Source: Pascua guehoae | Taxonomy: Eukaryota > Basidiomycota > Tremellomycetes > Trichosporonales > Trichosporonaceae | NCBI GenBank assembly: GCA_001600415.1 | Contig: BCJX01000008.1 | Coordinates: 681,679-745,678, forward strand | Length of the DNA stretch: 64,000 bases | Reading direction: 5' to 3' | Shown here: piece by piece, positions 49,498-59,425 of the stretch | Layout of the letters: each line of letters begins with the position of its first letter | Numbering within the stretch: the stretch's first letter is position 1 | The notes under the pieces: generated by a model | The model's input: only the letters and a program-made list of their open reading frames with translations | What the model was told of the DNA's origin: nothing | Databases searched by the model: none | Translations under genes and position numbers: made by a program

Positions 49498-52400
49498 ATG
49501 TCCGAGGAGATCAAGCGAGTCTTTGCGCAGAAGAAGGAGGAGGTGAGGTAGTGGTGTCCGGCCGCGCTGACAGACAGGACCAGGCGTGAGTGCCGAGTGC
49601 CGCGTGTGGGGTGGCCTAGTAGATGGGGGTGCAGTGTGTGCTGTGTACTTGTGTACTGTGTACACTTGCACGGGCGTGGTTACGTTCCTCGTCTCTGCGT
49701 TTGCGCTCACTGCGTTCGCGCCGCTCGCCCCGGCTGAGCCTTGGTACGACTGGTACTAACCCCCAGGGCCTTTGTCGCGTTCATGACCGCGGGCTACCCG
49801 ACGGCCGACGCGACGGTGCCGATGATGCTCGCGCTCGAGGCGGGCGGCGCGGACATTATCGAGCTCGGCGTGCCGTTCTCGGACCCCGTCGCGGACGGCG
49901 AGGTGATCCAGAATGCTGGTATTGTGAGTTGTGCCGTGGTGCTGTGTGCGCTGTTATGCGTGATTTGTGTTTGGCGTCTGGGGTGTGGTGGAGAAAGAGG
50001 AGGCGTGTGTGTTGTGGGCGGGCATGGTTGGGCAGAGGGTGTAGAGGTGGCTTGTGGAGTACAGAGTTGTGCTGGAGGTGGTCCGCAGGGCTGGGTCGGA
50101 CGAGGTGCTGTGCACAGCGGGGCAGGCGGTGCTCTGAACTGAGGGGGAGGCGGCGCAGTGGGTGGGTGGGAGCAAAGTAGCAGGCGGCTGCTATTGTGGC
50201 GCTGCTGCCCTGCTCTGGACACTGCTGTTTGGAATTGCTCAGTGCCCTGGTCTACTGGGCGCACTGCTGGGTGGCGTAGTGGTAACCGATTGGAGCTGAA
50301 TGTGAGGGCAGAGGCAAGGCCTGTTTAGAGTGTGGGGGAGGGGGCGGGGCCAGGCGGACGCCCGGGGCAAGGCCACGAGTGGTACTGTGTGGGGAGAGTG
50401 CCGAGCTGGGATGGAGAGGCAGGCGGGCAGGCCAAGCCTGCTCTGGACCCAGAGCTCGATGGTGCTTTGCAAGCGAGCAGCATTGCTCTCAGCCACTCGG
50501 CTGGAAGGCTGAGCCTGGTTGCTCGTTGAGCCTGCGGTGCTCCGACCCTGCGGCCGAGCTTGCAGTTTGAGACCAGCGCTTGTGGACCTGCACCGCTAGA
50601 ACTGTCCTCTGTGTGTGCGGTCTGAAACTGTCAGGGTGAACCCGCGCTTCTGACGCGACGCTGCTGTGCCAGTGCTGCCGGACCGTCTCTGTCAGACCCG
50701 TGCTGCGGTGCCGGTGTCGCCGAGCTTGCACGCCTCCGCGTCCGAATTGACTGTTCCGTTGCTAGAACTGCCGAGCACAGCTAACCGCAGGTTGCGATCA
50801 AGAACGGCGTCGGCTACAAGGAGTGCATCGAGTACGTCCGCCAGGCAAGAGCGCAGGGCCTCAAGGCGCCGGTCATCTTTATGGGTGAGTCGGCCTACGG
50901 TTATTCAATTGCTCCGCGGAGACTAACGCCAGGCTACTACAACTCGTTCCTTGCCTACGGCGAAGAAAAGGCGGTCGAGGACGCCCGCGCGGCGGGTGGC
51001 AACGGATACATTGTCGTCGACCTGCCACCCGAGGAGGCGCTCCAGTTCCGCAACATTTGCCACAAGACGGGCATGTCGTACGTTCCGCTTGTGGCGCCGT
51101 CGACAACGGTCGACCGCGTAAAGTTCCTCGCTACCATTGCCGACTCGTTTATCTATGTTGTTTCCAAGGTACGCACCGCTGGTGATTTACAGTTGCTGAC
51201 AATTTCCAGATGGCCACCACCGGCTCGTCTGCGTCTGAAGGAATGAACGCGGGGCTGCCCGACCTGATCAAGCGCATCCAGGCCATCACCCCCGTACCCC
51301 TCGCGGTCGGCTTTGGTGTTGACAACCGCACGCACTTTGACTTTGTCACGGCTGCGGGTGCCGACGGTGTTGTTGTCGGCTCCAAGATTGTCAAGGTCAT
51401 GGCGGAGAACAACACTGATGCGCTCGAGGCATACGCCAGGTCGGTTACGCTCAAGGGCCAGTCGCCCCCACCCCTTGGTCGCAAGAGCAAGGACCCAGCC
51501 AACGACGCGGCCGGCAAGCCTGATGCCGCACTCCCCATTCCCCCGTCGAATGCCGACGACAAGGGCGAGTTTGCCGTCAAGGCCGGCGAGCGCTTGCCCA
51601 GCAAGTTTGGTGCGTTTGGCGGCGCGTACGTTGCCGAGTCATTGGTCAACTGCCTCGACGAGCTCGAGCGCGAGTACGTCAAGGCGAGCAATGACCCCGA
51701 GTTCTGGAAGGAGTTTGAGAGCATGTTTGAGTACATTGGCCGCCCCAGCAGCTTGTACTATGCCGACCGGCTCACGGAGAAGATGGGCGGTGCCAAGATT
51801 TGGTTGAAGTGAGTGTGCCTGCGTTGGTAGTTGTAAGCGCTACTGACACGTCGCCCAGGCGTGAAGACTTGAACCACACTGGCTCGCACAAGCTCAACAA
51901 TGCCATTGGCCAGGTTCTCCTTGCCAAGCGGTTGGGCAAGTCGTGCATCATTGCCGAGACTGGCGCGGGCCAGCACGGTGTGGCGACGGCAACGGTCTGT
52001 GCAAAGTTTGGTCTCAAGTGTGTCATCTACATGGGTGCCGAGGACGTGCGCCGCCAAGAGTTGAACGTGTTCCGCATCAAGATGCTCGGCGCCAAGGTCG
52101 TGGCTGTCACGTCGGGTACCCAGACGCTCAAGGACGCTGTCAACGAGGCGATGCGCGACTGGGTGACGTGCCTCGACACGACGCACTACCTGATCGGCTC
52201 GGCCATTGGCCCCCACCCGTTCCCGACCATTGTGCGCGACTTCCAGCGCGTCATTGGCCGTGAGATCAAGGAGCAGTGCGCCGAAAAGTTTGGCAAGCTC
52301 CCCGACGCCGTCGTCGCCTGTGTCGGCGGCGGCTCGAATGCGATTGGTACCTTTTACGACTTTATCCAGGACGAGAGCGTCCGTCTCGTCGGTGTCGAGG

Positions 52401-52849
52401 CCGCGGGCAACGGCATCAACACGACGCTCCACTCGGCGACCCTCGGCAAGGGTGTCCCCGGAGTCGTCCACGGCGCCGCATCGTACATTATCCAGGACGC
52501 CAGCGGCCAGCTGGTGCCCACGCACTCGATCTCGGCCGGTCTCGACTACAACTCGGTCGGCCCAGAGCACGCCTACCTCAAGAGCATTGGCAGGGCAGAG
52601 TACACGTCGGCAGACGACGTGCAGTGTCTCACTGCCTTCCGCTGGTGCACCCAGTACGAGGGCATCATTCCCGCCCTCGAGTCGAGCCATGCCCTCTGGG
52701 GAGGTTTCCAGCTGGCCAAGACTCTGCCAAAGGAGCAAAACGTTGTCATTTGTCTCTCGGGCAACGGCGCAAAGGACGTCGAGGAGGTGCTCCTCACGCT
52801 CAAGAAGAAGGAGTGGGCAGACAAGCTCGACTGGCACGTGGCTCAGTAG
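49498..52849 (+). CDS. TRP5: Bifunctional tryptophan synthase (alpha-beta fusion)
   Basis: Seven exons (49498..49542, 49578..49585, 49767..49923, 50791..50884, 50933..51168, 51210..51808, 51859..52849) join to 709 residues, the usual fungal length. The alpha part (about 1-260) has catalytic Glu50 in [11 protein letters not shown], Asp61 in VADG and FMGYYN. A linker ([20 protein letters not shown]) leads to the beta part: [16 protein letters not shown] lysine Lys391 in [27 protein letters not shown], phosphate-binding GGGSNAIG and [13 protein letters not shown]. It converts indole-3-glycerol phosphate and serine to tryptophan in the cytosol. Exon 2 is an 8-nt microexon (GACCAGGC), needed to keep frame and restore [16 protein letters not shown]. 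Intron 3 (867 nt) is about ten times the typical size here. Confidence 0.96.
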
Positions 52850-53225
52850 GCGCCGCGCGAGATTGAGCGAAAGAGGTTGACACGGGGAGAGCTAGTTAGA
52901 AGATGGCATGCAGCATTTGTTGTCGGGCATAGTGATGTTGTGAGTGAGAGGGGTGCAGAGTCGTCGAGATGTGCTGGGGCGCATATTTGGATGGTAGCAT
53001 GAATGGAGGAGCGGCGAGGATACGGGCATATGGACATGCTCATCGGTAACTGCTGGTGCCATGAACGCCACACGCATTTGAATAGCCGCGTAAGGGAGCG
53101 CGTCTTCTTGGCATGGCCGGGCCAGTGCGCCACAACCTGATCCATCCGACACCACTGTGCAAGTGACGGGACCAGTCCACGACCATATTCTTCTCACTCA
53201 CCATCATCCACTACGCCCACATACC
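52850..53225. other. Intergenic, 376 bp
   Basis: The 3' flank of tryptophan synthase and promoter of the next gene; no coding or RNA signal was seen. The last 60 bp before the next ATG are C/A-rich. Confidence 0.5.
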
Positions 53226-54086
53226 ATGACAGAACCCACCCCCCAACCCAACTCCCAACCCGAACCCCACCCCGAACCCAACCCCTCTCCATGGATATGG
53301 GTCACCCCCGCCCTCGCCCTCTGGGCCATCGACACCTGGTCAACCTACACCTCGATCCCGTACGCCGCCCTGCCCCCCGTCCCCTCGAGAGACGACTGGT
53401 CCTACCTCCCCCCAACGCCATGGGATCCCCTCGTCGTCCTCTCCCCCTCGCGCGCCGCGACTCTCCTGGCCCAGCACGCACGAGACGCCGCCGCGCTCGG
53501 CCTCTACTTTCCCCCCGCGCTCAGGGGCCTGTTTGACCCCGCCGTCGCGAGCCGCATTCCCTCATGCACGGCCTGCTACCTCGAGCTCGGGACAAGGCTT
53601 ATCCCCCTCCCCGGCGGCCGGCGGGCGCTGCGCTTTCTCAACGACCAGCAGAGCTGCGTGACGTGGTTCCTTGTCATGGAGCGGGGGAGGGCGTATGTCG
53701 CGATTGGGCATATGGTGTATCGCGACATGCAGAAGGGGGATGGAGAGGAGGAAGGAGAGGGGGAGGATGAGGATGAGGATGAGGTCGAGGACAGGTACGA
53801 CCTCGCGGGCGTGTTTGGGTGTGCGGAGAGCTTGGGCGAGTTTGTGCGCCGGTTTTGGGTGGAGAATACCTTGTGGTTTGAGGATAATGGAGACGAGGAC
53901 GAGGACGAAGACGAGGACGAGGACGAGGACGAGGACGAAGATGAGGACGAAGAGGGACAAGGCGGTACCAAAGGCAAGATGCCTGCGGATCTGAGGCACG
54001 AGCTGGACGCGTACCGTGCCGCGGCCAAGGATGCGGCGGCGCGGGGTCTTACCTCCATGCCCACGAGCGACGGGGCGGGTACATAG
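53226..54086 (+). CDS. SMI1/KNR4 (SUKH)-like protein with acidic tract, intronless
   Basis: A single exon of 286 residues. The start follows a C/A-rich leader (ataccATG); an upstream in-frame ATG at 53157 would add 23 residues. The N-terminus is a Pro/Glu/Gln repeat (PQPNSQPEPHPEPNPSP). The core resembles bacterial proteins often annotated SMI1/KNR4-like: LGLYFPPALRGLF, RIPSCTACYLELG, RALRFLNDQQSCVTWFLV, and later EFVRRFWVENTLWFE. Two acidic inserts interrupt it: EEEGEGEDEDEDEVED, and a long Glu/Asp tract encoded by gaggac repeats (about 53890..53953). SUKH domains act as adaptors or, in bacteria, as immunity proteins; the role here is unknown. The absence of introns contrasts with its neighbours. 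Assignment to SUKH rests on remembered motifs only. Confidence 0.6.
   Translation: MTEPTPQPNSQPEPHPEPNPSPWIWVTPALALWAIDTWSTYTSIPYAALPPVPSRDDWSYLPPTPWDPLVVLSPSRAATLLAQHARDAAALGLYFPPALRGLFDPAVASRIPSCTACYLELGTRLIPLPGGRRALRFLNDQQSCVTWFLVMERGRAYVAIGHMVYRDMQKGDGEEEGEGEDEDEDEVEDRYDLAGVFGCAESLGEFVRRFWVENTLWFEDNGDEDEDEDEDEDEDEDEDEDEEGQGGTKGKMPADLRHELDAYRAAAKDAAARGLTSMPTSDGAGT
53890..53953 (+). repeat. gaggac/gacgaa trinucleotide-type repeat (acidic tract)
   Basis: Alternating gag/gaa and gac/gat codons encode roughly twenty Glu/Asp residues within the SUKH-like gene. Confidence 0.85.
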
Positions 54087-54850
54087 GTGCTATATGCTAG
54101 AGTAGACACTAGGGCGTGTACAGGCGACGACGCTGCAGGGGGAGTGTGATCCCTTATGGCGATTCTACTTGGGTGGGCTGACAGGGAGATGGCGAGCCGC
54201 ATGTACCGGTACAGTAGAAGCAAGTGCTTGCCATGTCCGTTCTCCCATGAGCATGACACAGTGTGCCTTGGTGGATGAGTGAGGATCATGAACGTTTCAT
54301 CTTGGACTGGAAGCATGAAACCTCGATCCACCCAACTTTATTTGTTCGTTCTTCCACATCGGATTGTAGTGGTACCCGGCGTGAGTTGCTGCAGCACATG
54401 TAGATGGCATCCGACTCTGTCGTCAAAGAGCTCACTATCGACCCAGACCGAGAGCCCGAATCTCCCACTATTACCCGATGACCATGCCCTCCCTCGGCGC
54501 TGCATGATTCGGCCTGGGAACTGTAGCCTCCTACTCTGAGGACGCTGTACGCATGATAGACCTTGAGGAGGAGGAGGCACGCAAGCTGTAAGCTGTCCAC
54601 TGCCCCGTCGTCGCACGTGTGGGTCTCGATCTCGACGGCTGCGCATTGGTTGGTTCCTCGGCTGGTTGATCGTCGTAATATGCCAAGACGATACAAGTGT
54701 GGGGACCCCACCGCCACCATTGTCCCGTCACGTCGCGTCCAGTCGCGTCAACCCACCCCCACAAGTTGCTCTCTGATCTCTGAATCCCTCTTAAACCAAC
54801 CACGTCCTCTTGCACCCTCGTCTCGGCCTTGCTCACCATCTCCACTAGAA

Positions 54851-54917
<67 letters not shown>

Positions 54918-54945
54918 CGTGCCACTCACCCCATCCCCCGCCGCG
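54087..54945. other. Intergenic with 63-nt poly-C tract
   Basis: This is the 3' flank of the SUKH-like gene and the upstream region of the DUF4240 gene. A leftward 144-codon frame (54720..54286) has no recognised motif and no splice support, so it is not called. Confidence 0.45.
54852..54914 (+). repeat. Perfect poly-C tract, 63 nt
   Basis: An uninterrupted C run ends 31 bp before the DUF4240 start codon, probably within its 5' UTR or core promoter. It is nearly the same length as the sense-strand C tract in the RSA3 intron. Confidence 0.92.
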
Positions 54946-55461
54946 ATGACCATCACCCTCGCCGACTTCTGGGCCAGCATCGAATCCGCCTGGTCGACCG
55001 TCCCGGCCTCTGCATCCGCGCGCGCCTCCCTCCTCTCTCCCGACGCCGAGGCGCGCGAATCCGCAGCAGAGGCGCTCGACACCTACCTGACCCCAATGCT
55101 CGACGCCCTCCGGTCCACGTTGGGGGTATACACACGCGCCGACCTGGCCGAGTGGGACGCACACGCCGAGCGCCTCCTGTACGCCCTCGACCGTGAGGAC
55201 GTGCACGCGGCCCTGGACGGGAGCGACGACGGGTTTCTGTACGCGCGCGGCTTTGTCGTCGCCGCGGGCCAGGCGTACTATGACTCTGTGGACGCCAACC
55301 CCGCGCGGGGGGTCATGGACGCCGAGGCCGAGTCGATGTGTTATATTGCGGCGCATATTCATCATGAGCGGTTTGGCGAGTGGACGCCCAAGACGGGCAT
55401 TTCGCGCGAGTCGGGGTCGAATCGGGCGGGATGGGGACACGAGGAGGGGGAGAAGGAGTGA
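54946..55461 (+). CDS. DUF4240-domain protein, intronless
   Basis: A single exon of 171 residues. It begins MTITLADFWASIESAW (the family's N-terminal F-W-x-x-I-E helix). It continues with DALRSTLGVYTRADLAEWDA, and has the family core DGSDDGFLYARGFVVAAGQA, followed by YYDSVDANP and AEAESMCYIAAHIHHERFGE. SDDGF-x-x-x-RG-x-x-x-x-x-G and the E-S/L-M/L-x-Y-x-A segment are what I recall of DUF4240, a family mainly of bacteria with no assigned biochemistry. The C-terminal 25 residues are polar and diverged. The start at 54946 is the first ATG after the poly-C tract. Neighbour of the SUKH-like gene in the same direction, and likewise intronless. Confidence 0.7.
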   Translation: MTITLADFWASIESAWSTVPASASARASLLSPDAEARESAAEALDTYLTPMLDALRSTLGVYTRADLAEWDAHAERLLYALDREDVHAALDGSDDGFLYARGFVVAAGQAYYDSVDANPARGVMDAEAESMCYIAAHIHHERFGEWTPKTGISRESGSNRAGWGHEEGEKE

Positions 55462-56633
55462 GGACGGTGTGAGGGGCATGTGAGGGACGTGTGAGGGAAG
55501 TGTGAGGGCGTGTGGGGCACATCGTGGGTGGTCTTGGTTGTAGAGATTGTACGAGGTGATGGCAAGTTGATGTCGTAGACAAAAGCAGTTGGCCTAGTTG
55601 ATTGCATTCTCTTGGGGACGGTGTGACGCGTACGGGCGTGAAGGATCCACCTTCATGCTTCAGGTTGAGATGGATACAGAGTCCAAGACAATGGGACGCG
55701 TCAACAATGCTCATGTCAGCCGCCGCGTCCAAATTGCATTCCTCCCCCTTGCCCTGTCCTTGTGCCTCTTGCTTTTCTCCAAACCCTCCACTAGGTCTGC
55801 CGGTACCTAGGCATTTCAAGAGCCTCTGAGGCCTGTACTCTGAGGCCTGTACTCTGAGGCCTGTACTCTGAGGCCTGTACTCCGAGGCCTGTTGCATGTC
55901 GCAAGTCGTTGTCTTCGGCTGAAAGAAACCCAAAAGGACAAGTTTCATACTCTGACACAAGGAACAAGGGTTGAGCCTAAAGTCTGCCGGGACAACTAAA
56001 GCCCACCCGCACAAGGTGGTGGCGCAACGGTGATGCCATGGCGACTCATACCTCGGCCGATGCTATGATTGGTGACCAACCACCCCGCAAAGGGGATCGC
56101 ACGCCACGACCAGAAAAAAATAAGCCTCTCTAAGCGAGCGAGAAATCAACCATGAGCCCCGCTGGGTGGAGCCCGCCGCCTCTCCGCGATGCAAGGCATA
56201 CCTTCAGGGGTGGACATGGAAGCCGATGGCCCCGCACGGGGCGCGGCCCGGCCAGCGAGCTCGTCACACACCACACGCGCTCGTTCGTTGCGATGGCCGG
56301 TGGGCACTGTACGGTGATAGACGCCCCGCAAGCGAGGACGGAGACTCACACACAAGCCTCGTCTGTCGTGCTCATGACGCCAGCGATATCTCAGGAGCTG
56401 GGCCCAATGGTGAGGCGCACAGCACGTCGCGTGGCGTGGTGAGATGGCGGATTATCATATCTTAGCGCGTTGTGAGACTTTGCACGACAATGGGTCTTTT
56501 CTTGGCCGTCGGATATGGTGCTTGGCCCGCGATGCAGCAAGACGAGATGTAGCGTATAAGATAGCCCCAGTATCGTCAAGGACTGAAGCACATCTTCTTC
56601 CCGTATCGTAACACGCCAACCACACTCACGACC
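55462..56633. other. Intergenic between DUF4240 gene and permease
   Basis: No gene was seen. It holds a 14-bp tandem repeat at 55825..55894; the final few hundred bases are the permease promoter. Short frames on both strands near 56150-56460 have no motif support. Confidence 0.45.
55825..55894 (+). repeat. 14-bp tandem repeat, five copies
   Basis: Four perfect copies of tctgaggcctgtac and a fifth beginning tccgaggcctg. Confidence 0.92.
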
Positions 56634-58981
56634 ATGGGCTCGGACGCATCAACACACAGTTCAAGCGGCGGCAAGGGAGCGTCCCAGGTGGAAAAGGGCG
56701 ACGTCCACATCCATCAAGTCGAGAGCTCGACGCAGGTCTCGTTGGAACGCAACTTTTCCTTTTTGGCATGCTTGGGTATCGCCTTTGGGATCCTGAACTC
56801 TTGGACCGGTGAGTAGAGCTGCGTCTGGGTGGAGGATATTGGGTCGACGGGGATGTAGCCCAAGGGCGTGGCGGGAGCTGTCCCTGTGTACCACTGGGAT
56901 CTTCTGAAAGTGTGGCAGAAGCGAAGTCGACCGTAGTAGACGTTCGTGGCATAATGCTGACAGCCACAGCGATGTAAGTAGTGACCGAACAGGCACTTTG
57001 GACTGTAGATTGCTGACCTTGCGCGTGTCCAGGGCATCATCGTAAGTCGATAGCCTCCTTTCCGTTGCCAGTAAAGCTGACGTTCAAGTTTGCAGCTCGT
57101 CCTTCCTTCAGGTGGCAGTGTGGCCATGATCTGGGGCCTCTTGGTCAGCGCCTGCGGTACCCTTGCCATGGTCGTTTCTCTGTAAGTCGTGTAGAGCTTC
57201 ACCATGTCACAGAATGCTGACAGTGGCCCAGAGCCGAGGCGTGCCAGGCATTCCCCACCACCGGCGGCCAGTACGACTGGACATGTACGTCAATGGAGGG
57301 TAATACAGAAGGGCCTTGATGGCTGACAGTGGCCAACAGACTTTCTGGCCCCTAAAGGATGGGGTAATGTTCTCTCGTTCTTCGTCGGCTGGATGGGCGC
57401 AGCAGGCTGGATTGCACTGGCGGCCTGCGGCTCGTCTCTGGGATCCTCATTCATTACTGGGTGAGTAAATGTCGCCTTTTCTTACAAACAGTTCCAGCTA
57501 ACCGTTCCAGCGTCATTTCTTTCTGGAAGCCCGACCTCGAAATCCACCCATGGCAGTTCTTCCTCCTGTACCTTGCGTGGACGCTCGCCGCGTGGGCGCT
57601 CAACACGTTTGGCCTCCGGATCCTGCCCCACGTCGAGCGCACGGCACTCTACTGGAGCCTCACCGGACTCGTCGTTGTTTCGGTTACGATTCTCGCGTGC
57701 AGCAGCGGCGAGTACCAGCCTCCCAAGAATGTGTTTGCTACGTTCACAAACGAGACGGGCGTGAGTACACCCTCTGCTGGTGCATCCAGCTAGTTGTTTT
57801 GGGGCTAACTCGTCTAGTGGCCAAATGGCTTTGCGTTCATCCTCGGCCTGCTCCAGAGCACGTTTGGCATGACTGCCTTTGACGGCATTAGCCACATGAT
57901 TGTAAGTTGGGCCTGCTATTCGATATGGCTAAAACTAACACGGCACAGGAGGAAATGCCTCGACCCAGCCGGAACGCTCCTCGTGTCATGTGAGAACGCC
58001 TTGCAGCCACCCGAAACCCACCCCGCTGACGTGCAACAGGATCATTGCCGTCATTCTCGGCACCTGCACCTCGTGGATCTTCATGATCATCCTCCTGTTC
58101 TGCCTGACCGACCTCGAGGCCGTGCTCACCGAGGCGAGCGGGCCGCTCCTTCAGATCTACTACCAGGCAACCAACAGCCGTGCTGGGGTGAGTGATCAGT
58201 CCCAGAGGGCTTGGATTCGTGCACTAACACATACAGTCTACGTGCCTTCTTGTCATCAACCTCGTGGCCATGTTCTTTGCGACCCAGGGCATCCACACGG
58301 TCGCGAGCCGGATGGTGTTTAGCTTTGCCCGCGACCGCGGCATGGGACCTTTGAGCAGCGTCCTCTCTCCTGTGCACCGCACGCTCAAGGTTCCCGCGCG
58401 TGCGATCCTCTTTGTTGCTGTCTGGGTTGTTGTCTTTGGCCTCATTTGTATGTCCCCCGGCTAGGTCCGATACTGTGTGGTAGTTGCTAACTTATCCAGT
58501 CCTCGGATCTTCGGTCGCTCTCAATGCTGTTCTCTCGGCGTCGGTCATCTTCCTCCAGATCAGCTACTTTGTCCCCAGTGAGACTTTACGACTGCTGATC
58601 ATTGGACAACAACTCACACACAGTCCTCCTTCTTTTCATCCGCGGCCGCGAGGTGCTCGCCGAGCACGACCTCGACTGGTCCCTTGGCCGTTTCCGCCGT
58701 GAGTATTCTTACGCCCCACAGGCACAAATATTGGTTGGTGGGTTGAAACTTACAATCCAGGTATTATCAACGGCATCGCCCTGGCATTCGTCCTCCTCAC
58801 ATCCGTCTGCTTCCTCTTCCCCCCCTTTATCCCTGTCACCGGCACCAGTATGAACTACTCGGTCGTCGTCGTTGCCATCGGCGTCATCCTCTGTGTCGCC
58901 GCGTGGTTCTACGACGGACACCGCGTGTTCCAAGGCCCCAGCAATATCGAAAGCCGTCTTGCGGCGGGTAAAGCGTCGTAG
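56634..58981 (+). CDS. APC-family amino acid/GABA/choline permease
   Basis: Fourteen exons join to 520 residues: 56634..56808, 56970..56973, 57033..57041, 57089..57181, 57232..57284, 57340..57460, 57511..57760, 57818..57901, 57949..57989, 58040..58187, 58237..58447, 58500..58577, 58624..58698, 58761..58981. The polar N-terminus leads to LACLGIAFGILNSWTAM, then LVLPSGGSVAMIWGLLVSAC, AEACQAFPTTGGQYDWTYFL, FTNETGWPNGFAFILGLLQS, EEMPRPSRNAPRVM and ASRMVFSFARDRGMGPLS, the signature series of the fungal GABA/choline permease branch, with about twelve membrane segments. It should import a small amino compound at the plasma or vacuolar membrane; the substrate cannot be read. Exons 2 (4 nt) and 3 (9 nt) are microexons, required to keep TAMASSLQLVLPSGG in frame. 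Confidence 0.9.
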
Positions 58982-59425
58982 CTGGGTAGAGTACTTGTTT
59001 GTTGTGTTGTGTAGGTATCGTAATTATTCCGTTCTGTTCTAGACGTGTCCCTGTCAATCACCATAGAAAGGTCCCAGTCTTGGAGACCTGATGTAGAATG
59101 TTGCTAGTGTGAAACCGTTATACCGTTGCAATGTGCAGTGAGTCCATGTCAAGTCCGGCCCCTGCCATGGTCATCAGATGGATCATGTGCTATGCTGTAC
59201 TGCATGGTGAGGGGTCCAGTGGGTTTGCAATCGAACTCGCTCAGTGAGCTTGGGCTCACTCAACGACACGATGTTCATCGTATTTTCCTCGTGTACAAAC
59301 CCCAGAGCTCTGAGGATCCATGAGGCACGGTCACACGAGTGCGGCAAGAAGGATGGTGCATGGCACGGCGAGCTAGTGTCATCAGAAAATAACACTGAGA
59401 TAATGAGGGAGGGGTGGGAACAGGG
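58982..59425. other. Convergent 3' intergenic region
   Basis: This lies between the permease stop and the 3' end of the leftward secreted-protein gene. Part of it may be an additional 3' exon of the latter if the GTGAGT at about 59450 is used as a donor. Confidence 0.4.

Noticed and set aside
55010..55020. Minus-strand frames over the poly-C tract and DUF4240 gene
   Set aside because: Poly-Gly readings caused by the C tract; the + frame has family motifs and the others do not.
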